Source of the DNA: Gemmatimonadota bacterium
GTDB lineage: Bacteria > Gemmatimonadota > Gemmatimonadetes > Longimicrobiales > Gaopeijiaceae
Direction: 5' to 3'
NCBI GenBank assembly: GCA_002731735.1
Contig: PCCM01000067.1
Location: 1 to 7,062 of the forward strand
Length of the DNA stretch: 7,062 nt
Shown: piece by piece, positions 1-5,944 of the stretch
How positions within the stretch are numbered: position 1 is the stretch's first letter
Layout of the letters: every line of letters begins with the position of its first letter
The notes under the pieces: model-generated
The model's database searches: none
What the model saw: the letters and a program-made list of their open reading frames with translations, nothing else
Told to the model about the DNA's origin: nothing
Position numbers and translations under genes: made by a program

Positions 1-135
1 GCTAACCCGTTCGGGGCCCGCGGCCCTGGTGTTGTACGAGCGATAGGAATCTGCCTTGGGGAGCCCTGGGGAAGTCATGCTTCTTCTCAACGAGTAGGCA
101 CATGGGTCGGCTGAACGCAAGGGTAGCTAATTCGA
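1..135. other. Upstream region without an identifiable gene
   Basis: I see no supported gene here. One plus-strand frame is open from the window edge to a TAG at 44-46 and ends in SGPAALVLYER, which could be the last residues of a gene lying outside the window. Another plus-strand frame is open from the edge to a TGA at 112-114. Neither matches a family I know. A six-codon ATG frame at 78-98 follows a GGGGAAG sequence but is too small to support. The AAGGG at 119-123 lies 12 nt before the GTG start of the protease and may serve as a weak, rather distant ribosome binding site. No convincing promoter or terminator was found. Confidence 0.4.
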
Positions 136-912
136 GTGAATAGGCGGTGGTCTCCGTTCTCGCTTCTGCTCCTGGCGATCGTTGTGGGCCTTTTTATCAT
201 TCAGATACAGAATCGTACCCGGACATCCGCTACCAGAGATATGGACCCGTCCTCTCCTCCGGGGGAGCGCTGCCCCGACGCCATGTGGGAGATCTGCGGC
301 GGAAGCGAGGCCCTCCAAGGCGCCGTTCAAGTGATGGCGCTGAGCTCAGCCTCGGCATGTGTCGACGTGGGTTACCTCTGTGCGGCACTTGAGACAGCCG
401 ATTCCCTTCAACTCTGGCAGTGGCCTGAGAGCACGCGCCGCCTCCGGGTTCGAGTTCCTCTACCTTCTGGGTTGGCCCCCGCATGCGCCCGCGAGCTTCA
501 GGGCGCTGTAGTGCGGGGAATACAGTACTGGCAACGCCGACCTTTCGAACTCGCGATTGACACACACCCCACGCCGTCGGTCGAGGTCGATATTGAGATC
601 TCATGGGAAGAGGGGCTCTCCGGATCTCAAATCGGCTTGATCCACACGAAAGCCAGTCTCGACCAGTTCGAAGTTCTGGGGATCACACTGGCCACACTCA
701 GTCCGAACTTGAAATACGGAAGAACGCCGGAGGAGGTCCCACTCACGGCAGCCCATGAAATGGGTCACGCGCTGGGACTGCCGCATAGTGATTCTCACCG
801 AGACGTTGTGTATCCAACCAACACCGCCCGCAGCCTCACGCCCCGCGACTTCAGAACCGTGGAACCCCTCTACCGCTTGCCGAACGGAGCCAGGATCAGA
901 AGGGGTCCGTAG
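136..912 (+). CDS. Membrane-anchored matrixin-like zinc metalloprotease
   Basis: Predicted zinc-dependent peptidase of the metzincin (matrixin-like) type, 258 residues, probably acting outside the cytoplasmic membrane. Residues 1-6 are polar and basic (MNRRWS) and residues 7-23 form one hydrophobic segment, read as a signal anchor or uncleaved signal peptide. The catalytic motif HEMGHALGLPH at residues 207-217 matches HExxHxxGxxH: H207, H211 and H217 as zinc ligands and E208 as general base. The following segment, DVVYPTNTARSLTPRD, is the usual Met-turn region, but the expected methionine (VMYP in many relatives) is valine here (V225, codon GTG). Five cysteines (46, 54, 75, 82, 117) lie before the catalytic domain and might form disulfides. 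The GTG at 136 is the first start codon after an in-frame TAG at 124-126. The substrate is unknown. The gene converges on the response regulator gene, with 12 bp between the stops. Confidence 0.85.
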   Translation: MNRRWSPFSLLLLAIVVGLFIIQIQNRTRTSATRDMDPSSPPGERCPDAMWEICGGSEALQGAVQVMALSSASACVDVGYLCAALETADSLQLWQWPESTRRLRVRVPLPSGLAPACARELQGAVVRGIQYWQRRPFELAIDTHPTPSVEVDIEISWEEGLSGSQIGLIHTKASLDQFEVLGITLATLSPNLKYGRTPEEVPLTAAHEMGHALGLPHSDSHRDVVYPTNTARSLTPRDFRTVEPLYRLPNGARIRRGP

Positions 913-924
913 GGTCCGCGGCAG

Positions 925-2286
925 TCATTCCTCTCGGTTGAGACCGTACTTCTCGATCTTCTTGTAGAGGTTGGACCGGGGCATACCGATCCTGCGGGCC
1001 GTCTCGCTCACGTTCCAATCGTTGGTGCGAAGTTTGTGTGCGATGTAGGCCATCTCGGCGTTCTCCTTGAACTCACTGAAACCTTCAAGGTTGAGAAGCG
1101 CCGTGCCTAGCACATCACCGCTGGCCGTACCGGCGACCAGCACGTCCACATCCTCCGCACGAACCGCCTTGCCCGGTGAAAGAATCAAGAGCCTTTCAAC
1201 CGTGTTCCTGAGCTCGCGCACGTTTCCAGGCCAGTCGAGGGCCTCGAGCCGCTCCATCGCCCCATCCTCGATCGTCTTGAGCGGTCCATGGTTCGAACCA
1301 ACCGCCCGCGAGACGAAATACCGGACCAACGGCTGAATGTCCTCCCTCCGCTCGCAGAGTGGAGGCACGACAATCGGAACGACATTGAGCCTGTAGTAGA
1401 AATCCTCACGAAACCGGCCTTCGGTAATCTCTTTCGGCAACTCTTTGTTCGTCGCCGCGAACACCCGCACATCCACTGTGATGGCCTTGGAACCCCCCAC
1501 CCGCGTCAGCACCCCCTCTTCGAGCGCCCTGAGCACCTTCGCCTGTGCATCCAGAGACATATCGCCGACTTCGTCGAGAAAGAGGGTCCCATTTTGAGCT
1601 TGCTCGAACTTACCGGCGTGGTCGGCGACCGCCCCCGTGAACGACCCCTTCATGTGACCGAACAACTCCGACTCAATCAATTCGGAGGGGATCGCGGCGC
1701 AATTGACCACGATGAAGGGTCCGTCGCGCCTGGATGAAGAGTGATGGAGAGCACGCGCGACCAGTTCTTTTCCCGTTCCGTTTTCGCCGGTGATGAGCAC
1801 GCGAGCGTCCGTTGGCGCAACCCGATCGATGCGCTCCAAAACGTCGCGGATGGCCTGGGACGCACCAACGATCTCGTGCCGACCGCCAACCTCGCTTCGG
1901 AGAAGCTGGACGCTTTCAGTGAGCCCCCGAAGTTCGAGGACGTTCCGCAGAGTCACGAGCAATCGACCCGTATCCAGAGGCTTCTCGATAAAATCGAAGG
2001 CTCCCTTTTGGGTCGCCTCGACGGCAGTATCGATCGTCCCGTGGCCACTGATCATGACCACACACGCGTGCCCATCGAGCTTTCGCATTCGTGAAAGCAC
2101 CTCGAGACCGTCGAGGCCGGACATCTTCACGTCCAGGAACGTGACGTGAGGGTGGAAGGACTCGTAGAGTTCTAGAGCCTCCGGCCCATCTTCCGCAGTG
2201 GCGACCTCATGGTCTTCGTATTCGAAGACCTGCCTCAGTGCACTGCGGATCGATTCTTCGTCGTCGACGATCAGGATTCGAGGCAT
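925..2286 (-). CDS. Sigma-54-dependent response regulator (NtrC family)
   Basis: DNA-binding response regulator that activates sigma-54 RNA polymerase by ATP hydrolysis; 453 residues, the family's usual length and domain order. Receiver domain, residues about 2-118: acidic pair D8/D9, phosphoacceptor D52 in FLDVKM, switch residue S80 and K102 in EKPL. AAA+ domain, about 137-370: Walker A GENGTGKE (167-174), sigma-54-contacting L1 loop GSFTGA (214-219, with Ser where the consensus GAFTGA has Ala), Walker B TLFLDEV with D238/E239, sensor I near AATNKEL, arginine fingers R293 and R299 in GRFREDFYYRL, and sensor II WPGNVRELRN (352-361). A Fis-type helix-turn-helix occupies about 421-448 (SETARRIGMPRSNLYKKI). 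Start ATG has GGTGA 4 nt upstream. It follows the anchored unknown gene by 22 nt and is probably co-transcribed with it. No partner histidine kinase is present in the window, so the signal and target genes cannot be named. Confidence 0.95.
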   Translation of the reverse strand: MPRILIVDDEESIRSALRQVFEYEDHEVATAEDGPEALELYESFHPHVTFLDVKMSGLDGLEVLSRMRKLDGHACVVMISGHGTIDTAVEATQKGAFDFIEKPLDTGRLLVTLRNVLELRGLTESVQLLRSEVGGRHEIVGASQAIRDVLERIDRVAPTDARVLITGENGTGKELVARALHHSSSRRDGPFIVVNCAAIPSELIESELFGHMKGSFTGAVADHAGKFEQAQNGTLFLDEVGDMSLDAQAKVLRALEEGVLTRVGGSKAITVDVRVFAATNKELPKEITEGRFREDFYYRLNVVPIVVPPLCERREDIQPLVRYFVSRAVGSNHGPLKTIEDGAMERLEALDWPGNVRELRNTVERLLILSPGKAVRAEDVDVLVAGTASGDVLGTALLNLEGFSEFKENAEMAYIAHKLRTNDWNVSETARRIGMPRSNLYKKIEKYGLNREE

Positions 2287-2308
2287 GTGCTCACCGTGAT
2301 CCGGAAGT

Positions 2309-2977
2309 CTAACCGTCCCGCATCAGGATCAGACGGTCGCGGAGCACGTGGGCCGACCCTACCCCGTCCGGCAGCGCAAACGGCAGGGCATCCTCTGGGA
2401 GTCCGGGCCAACTCCGTCTGCCCAACGCCATCAAAATCTTAGGTGTCATCCCGTCGGGGAGTGGCACTGGGATGAAGGACGCGTACACGCCGTGTACCAC
2501 GAGGGCAATCGCGTCTTCGTCGAGGGGTGCCAGGTGACCCTCGATCGTGACGGAAACCGTGTCGGGAAGGAAGTCCAGTATCCCATCCAGGCTCGGCAAC
2601 CCGGGAAAGGCCTCGACAAGGACGCGGGCGGTGAGCGCCACATCTCCATCGTTGAACTCCACCTCCACATCCGCCACGCCACCCGGCACCATCCCGGAAG
2701 CGGAATACCGAACCACGGAAACAACCTCAACGGCGCTCAAGCTCAGTCGGTCCCCGAGCTCTCCCCGGCGAAATCGCACGAAGCGATCAAGTGCTGCTTC
2801 GGCCAACCCAGGAGACGGCAAGACCTCCACCGCCATCTCCTCCCCTCCGCCAAACCACTCCTGCACTCTTGGGAAAATCACAGGTCCCCACCTCCACCCA
2901 GCCAAGGCAGCGCCGATGACCACACCCGCCAGCACCGCTTTTCCCAAGCACCCGTTGAGACAACCCTTTCCGAGCAC
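2309..2977 (-). CDS. Membrane-anchored protein of unknown function
   Basis: I do not recognise this 222-residue protein. Residues 1-13 are short, basic and contain two cysteines (GKGCLNGCLGK, C6 and C10). Residues about 14-29 form a hydrophobic helix (AVLAGVVIGAALAGW), followed by an aromatic stretch to about 42, so most of the chain is probably held on the outer face of the membrane. The rest is rich in alternating hydrophobic residues that suggest beta strands (VADVEVEF at 101-108, VSVTIEGHLAPLDEDAIALVV at 141-161), and it ends with proline-marked strands (IPVPLPDG, LPFALPDG). That pattern loosely resembles small anchored lipid-binding beta proteins such as the DUF2140 or DUF2993/LmeA groups, but this is only an impression. 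The GTG start at 2977 lies 3 nt after the thpR stop and has GAGGG 7 nt upstream, which supports both the start and co-translation with thpR. No catalytic motif is visible. Confidence 0.75.
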   Translation of the reverse strand: MLGKGCLNGCLGKAVLAGVVIGAALAGWRWGPVIFPRVQEWFGGGEEMAVEVLPSPGLAEAALDRFVRFRRGELGDRLSLSAVEVVSVVRYSASGMVPGGVADVEVEFNDGDVALTARVLVEAFPGLPSLDGILDFLPDTVSVTIEGHLAPLDEDAIALVVHGVYASFIPVPLPDGMTPKILMALGRRSWPGLPEDALPFALPDGVGSAHVLRDRLILMRDG

Positions 2978-2980
2978 AGC

Positions 2981-3544
2981 TCAGCCCTCGAACGAGGTAC
3001 TGTGCTTCAGGCTATACTTGGGGGCCCCACCCTTGGACAGATGACTACGCATCAAATCGAGCTTGCGAACCATTATCTGACCCTGGTATGCCAAGTTCGC
3101 CGCCTTGTCGTCCAGACCACGGAACACCCCGGCACCATCCTGAGCATCCGCCCGTCCAAGTGTGAGATGTGGATGGAAGGCCCTCGTCTCCCGTTCGAAG
3201 CCGCACCCCATGAGAGCCCATTCTACATCCTGCTTCAAACACCGTAGAGCGGGACTCGGTTCGACGCCCACCCAGATGACCTGCGGGCGGCGGATCGTGG
3301 GAAAGGCCCCAAAACCTTCTACCGCCAGATCGAGCCGACCCGTTGTCGAAGCCACCTGATTGAGGGCGTCCTGTACCCCCTCCAAACGGTCCTCCGTGAC
3401 CTCGCCGAGAAACTTAAGGGTCACGTGGTAATGCTCCGGCTCCTTCCAACGCACCGGAAGCTCACAGTCCCGTAGGATTTTTGAAGCCCGGTAGATCCGA
3501 TCGCGCTCCTTCTTGGGCAGGTTCAGCGCGACGAATAGACGCAT
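2981..3544 (-). CDS. thpR: RNA 2',3'-cyclic phosphodiesterase (2'-5' RNA ligase family)
   Basis: Cytoplasmic 2H phosphoesterase, 187 residues from the ATG at 3544, the family's usual length. Family members hydrolyse 2',3'-cyclic phosphate RNA ends to 2'-phosphates, and some ligate tRNA half-molecules through 2'-5' bonds in vitro. The N-terminus MRLFVALNLP is typical of the family, and both catalytic HxT motifs are present: HVTL at residues 40-43 (within HVTLKFLGEV) and HLTL at 126-129 (within HPHLTLGR). The same frame stays open for 102 more codons to an ATG at 3850, but that extension encodes part of an unrelated hydrolase relic. I therefore start at 3544, although no strong ribosome binding site precedes it. 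The gene heads a probable three-gene operon with the anchored unknown (3-nt gap) and the sigma-54 regulator. The physiological RNA substrate is not established for most bacterial members. Confidence 0.9.
   Translation of the reverse strand: MRLFVALNLPKKERDRIYRASKILRDCELPVRWKEPEHYHVTLKFLGEVTEDRLEGVQDALNQVASTTGRLDLAVEGFGAFPTIRRPQVIWVGVEPSPALRCLKQDVEWALMGCGFERETRAFHPHLTLGRADAQDGAGVFRGLDDKAANLAYQGQIMVRKLDLMRSHLSKGGAPKYSLKHSTSFEG
2985..2989 (-). promoter_or_regulatory. Ribosome binding site deciding a GTG start
   Basis: GAGGG on the minus strand, 7 nt before the GTG at 2977. It sits inside the last codons of thpR. It supports the GTG as the true start of the anchored unknown protein and suggests translational coupling to thpR. 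Confidence 0.55.
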
Positions 3545-3940
3545 GGCGGCAACGCAGGATCCGAGGAAGGAGTCGTCGACACGGAGGATCCTATGGCCGT
3601 GTTGATGGGGCCCGGAAAGCACATGGCCAGAACCTACCGGGATGGGGCAAAGCGTACAACCGGGCAACGTTGCGAGCCCTGCCCTACGCTCGTACCAGGA
3701 ACCGACAGTCACCCCGGCATCCACTACTTTGTCGATCCCGCCGTAGTGATCAGCGTCGTAGTGAGTGCAGAGGAAAGCGTCTAGAGAGGTGATCCTTAAA
3801 TCTTGGAGGAAGGCGTGGACCTCGTCCCCCCCCTTCATCCAGACCGGCATCGATCAGGAGCGTGCTGCCATTCGGCGTGACGACGAGTGTGGCGTCACGC
3901 TGGCCGACATCTAAGGAGTGATTTGTAATATTCCGTCGTG
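3545..3940 (-). pseudogene. Broken ComEC-like metallo-beta-lactamase-fold hydrolase
   Basis: Remains of a metallo-beta-lactamase-superfamily hydrolase of the ComEC/competence-like type. On the minus strand three pieces in two or more frames line up with one family. HDGILQIT (3940 to 3917) ends at a TAG at 3911-3913. LDVGQRDATLVV followed by TPNGSTLLIDAG starts at 3914 in another frame. DEVHAFLQDL followed by the metal-binding motif THYDADHYGG (3737-3766) and IDKVVDAGVTVGSWY comes next. The second and third pieces are joined by removing one G from an 8-G run (minus strand, 3826-3833). The usual DVGQGD is DVGQRD here (codon at 3897-3899). After WYERR (about 3690) the similarity fades, and about 150 residues or more of a normal hydrolase are missing. 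The final frame runs without a stop into thpR. I read it as a decaying gene; a sequencing error at the G run could explain one frameshift but not the truncation. Confidence 0.7.
3826..3833 (-). repeat. 8-nt G homopolymer at a frameshift point
   Basis: Eight consecutive C on the plus strand (G on the minus strand). With seven bases the hydrolase relic reads continuously from LLIDAG to DEVHAF; with eight the frame is lost. Such runs are prone to slippage in the cell and to miscalls in some sequencing methods. Confidence 0.8.
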
Positions 3941-4117
3941 CAGCGGGGGGGGCCTCCCATCATATCCGCCGCTATCGAATTCCACATCCCAATACATGAT
4001 TCCTATCTGTCCACCTCCTTTTCTCGGACGATAGGCAGGTGACCGGGGCAGAGCCATGGCTAGGCGGGCCCCGGGGCGACTGGCGATGCCAAGCCGGTGC
4101 CGGTCTGTCCCCGACAT
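3941..4117. other. Apparently non-coding stretch between amidase and hydrolase relic
   Basis: No gene is supported. A 68-codon minus-strand frame (3911-4117) starts with an ATG directly after the amidase TGA stop and ends by running into the hydrolase relic. Its last residues (HDGILQIT) look like part of that relic, but its first 40 residues have an unremarkable, low-complexity composition. A second homopolymer, eight G on the plus strand, lies at 3945-3952. A GC-rich inverted repeat is listed separately. No A/T-rich promoter or T-run terminator was seen. Confidence 0.4.
4043..4074. repeat. GC-rich inverted repeat downstream of the amidase gene
   Basis: CCGGGGC at 4043-4049 pairs with GCCCCGG at 4068-4074, giving a 7-bp stem. 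The loop contains the perfect 10-bp palindrome AGCCATGGCT (4052-4061). It lies 44-75 nt past the amidase stop, where a terminator would be expected, but no T run follows on the minus strand, so intrinsic termination is doubtful. It may be chance in GC-rich DNA. Confidence 0.3.
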
Positions 4118-5818
4118 TCAGCCGAACAGCGGCGGCCTCCGCGTGTGGAAGTCGGTCGCGTCCTGCCAGGCCTTGGCCACCCGGAGCGTCTCCGCGTCCG
4201 CCCATAGCTGACCGATGAAGACCGTGCTCACCGGCGTCCCGTTGGCGGTAAACCCGCTCGGAACGACCACCGCCGGGTGACCGGTCAGGTTGGTCATCAT
4301 CGAGACGCCCGGGCCACTGGTGGGGGTGATGAACACATCGATCCCCTCCAGTGCCGCCTCGAGTGCGCCCATGAGCATCGTCCGGATCCGGTTGGCTTGG
4401 ATGTACTCCACGGCCGGAATCATCCGGGCCGTCCGGAACGAATTAGGCCAAGACCCGGGGGTCTGCCGGACCAATAGATCATCCTGGCCGCTCAGCGTCA
4501 GTTCGTCGAAGGCGGCCGCTGCTTCCGCGTTCAGGATGATCCTCAATGCATTCAAGGGATAATCGGAAGGAAGGTCCACGGGCACCGGCTCGACACCGAG
4601 CGAGCGGAGCGTTTCGAGCGCCGCAGCGTCGTGGTCGGTCGTGCGCTGCGACTCGAAGCCGCGGCGGAAGTACCCGATCCGAAACTCCGACAGCGGCCGT
4701 TCGGAGTCCCAATTGAAGGGGGCGGTGCGCGCCGTCGGATCCTTGCCATCGGCACCGTGGATTCTGTCGAATACCAGCGCACAGTCCTCCACGCTGCGGG
4801 CCATGGGACCCAGCTTGTCCATACTCCATGAGAGCGCCATGGCGCCGGACCGGCTGACCCTCCCATACGTCGGCCGTAGCCCCGTGACACCGCAACGCGT
4901 CGACGGCGACACGATGGAGCCGAGCGTCTCACTTCCGATCGCGAAACCGACCAACCCGGCAGCAGTCGTCGCCGCGGAGCCCGCCGAGGAGCCACTCGAA
5001 CCCTGTTCGAGGTTCCAGGGGTTCCGGGTCCGGCCGCCGAACCAGTAGTCCCCCTGCGCAAGGGCGCCCAAAGTCAGCTTCGCCACCAGGATGGCGCCAG
5101 CCTCTTCGAGACGACGCACAATGGTCGCGTCCTCCCCGATGACCTGATCCTCATATGACCGAGCGCCCCATGTCGTACGAAAGCCCTCGGCCGCCAACAG
5201 ATCCTTGGCTCCCCACGGGACGCCATGAAGTGGGCCGCGGTAGGCACCACTCTCAATCTCACGATCGGCCCGGGCCGCATGCTCAAGCGCCCGATCGCTC
5301 ACCAGCGTGATGACCGCCTCCAACGTCGGCCCATGCCGTTCCAACCGCTCCAGGTAGAGTGTGGTGAGCTCCGTCGAACTCAGTTGCCGAGTCCGAATCA
5401 GCTCGGAGAGCTGCGTGACTGACATGAACGCCAGGGTCTCTGGGTCGGGCGGTCGCTGTAGCCCGATGTGCCTCGTGAACCGAAACGCACGCGTCTGCGA
5501 AGGGAGTGTGCGGCCCGGAAGAACGGGATCGAACTGGACGGCAGGTGTTATGTGATTTGAAACGGGAAACTCACGAAGCGCCTCATACGCCTCGCGATTT
5601 CTGTTCAGGCCCTGGACCATCTGGTCGCGTTCCTCCTCGGTGAAGTCGAGGCCCGCCACGACACTTGCGTCCGCCAGGATCTCCGAGGTGATCTCCCCTC
5701 GCTCCTGCAACTGGGCCCAGAGCACCCCCGGCAGTAGCGTCCCACCCAACCCCAACGTCGACATGTACGCCATGAATCCACGCCGATCGATGGCTTCAAT
5801 ACCTTCGAGGTTCTTCAT
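4118..5818 (-). CDS. Tat-exported amidase (amidase signature family)
   Basis: Hydrolase of the amidase signature family, 566 residues from the preferred ATG at 5818, cleaving an unknown carboxamide outside the cytoplasm. The N-terminus is a twin-arginine signal: DRRGFMAYMS with R12/R13, then a hydrophobic stretch to about residue 35 (GTLLPGVLWA). The catalytic triad is complete: Lys205 in HGVPWGAKDLL, cis-Ser277 in GSSGSSAGSA, and nucleophile Ser301 in GSETLGSIVSPS. The 24-residue gap between the two serines matches well-studied family members. The nucleophile segment has Leu-Gly-Ser where the commonest form is Gly-Gly-Ser. Although related to GatA, the Tat signal and the lack of gatB or gatC nearby argue against a tRNA amidotransferase role. 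The frame extends upstream to a GTG at 5884 (588 residues), but that would put 22 polar residues before the Tat signal, so the ATG is preferred; its ribosome binding site is weak. It is divergent from pntA. Confidence 0.9.
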   Translation of the reverse strand: MKNLEGIEAIDRRGFMAYMSTLGLGGTLLPGVLWAQLQERGEITSEILADASVVAGLDFTEEERDQMVQGLNRNREAYEALREFPVSNHITPAVQFDPVLPGRTLPSQTRAFRFTRHIGLQRPPDPETLAFMSVTQLSELIRTRQLSSTELTTLYLERLERHGPTLEAVITLVSDRALEHAARADREIESGAYRGPLHGVPWGAKDLLAAEGFRTTWGARSYEDQVIGEDATIVRRLEEAGAILVAKLTLGALAQGDYWFGGRTRNPWNLEQGSSGSSAGSAATTAAGLVGFAIGSETLGSIVSPSTRCGVTGLRPTYGRVSRSGAMALSWSMDKLGPMARSVEDCALVFDRIHGADGKDPTARTAPFNWDSERPLSEFRIGYFRRGFESQRTTDHDAAALETLRSLGVEPVPVDLPSDYPLNALRIILNAEAAAAFDELTLSGQDDLLVRQTPGSWPNSFRTARMIPAVEYIQANRIRTMLMGALEAALEGIDVFITPTSGPGVSMMTNLTGHPAVVVPSGFTANGTPVSTVFIGQLWADAETLRVAKAWQDATDFHTRRPPLFG

Positions 5819-5944
5819 CGCTCGCTCGCAAGCCTTGAGGAAAGAGCAGTGGGCCGATATGGTGCGCGCATCTACAGCCGTCACGCAAGTTCGCGGCGGC
5901 TGGTCCGATTGATTCCTGGTTGAAATTCAAGGTGGGAGCTCTTC
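5819..5944. promoter_or_regulatory. Divergent intergenic region between amidase and pntA
   Basis: This 126-bp region must carry the start signals of both divergent genes if the preferred starts are right. On the plus strand, TTGAGG (5835-5840) and TATGGT (5858-5863) are separated by 17 bp, a sigma-70-like arrangement about 80 nt ahead of pntA; the match to consensus is only partial. I could not pick out a convincing minus-strand promoter for the amidase gene. Confidence 0.3.
5931..5938 (+). promoter_or_regulatory. Ribosome binding site of pntA
   Basis: GGTGGGAG with a 6-nt spacer to the ATG at 5945. This purine-rich site at good spacing supports that start. Confidence 0.6.

Noticed and set aside
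230..604. Minus-strand open frame of 124 codons
   Set aside because: It is antisense to the metalloprotease gene and has no recognisable features.
913..924. Bidirectional terminator between the converging protease and regulator genes
   Set aside because: The 12-bp gap and flanking codons contain no clear hairpin with T runs.
1288..1737. Plus-strand open frame of 149 codons
   Set aside because: It is antisense to the AAA+ domain of the response regulator, whose motifs are complete on the other strand.
2348..3247. Plus-strand open frame of 299 codons
   Set aside because: It lies opposite the anchored unknown gene and thpR, shows no domain or sensible hydrophobic pattern, and is rich in His, Arg, Pro and Gln as expected for an antisense frame in GC-rich DNA.
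4043..4074. Inverted repeat as an intrinsic terminator for the amidase gene
   Set aside because: There is a 7-bp GC stem but no T run on the minus strand after it, so it is kept only as a low-confidence repeat.
5819..5884. Upstream GTG start for the amidase (588 residues)
   Set aside because: It would place 22 residues without signal-peptide character ahead of a well-formed Tat signal; the ATG at 5818 gives the usual short n-region.
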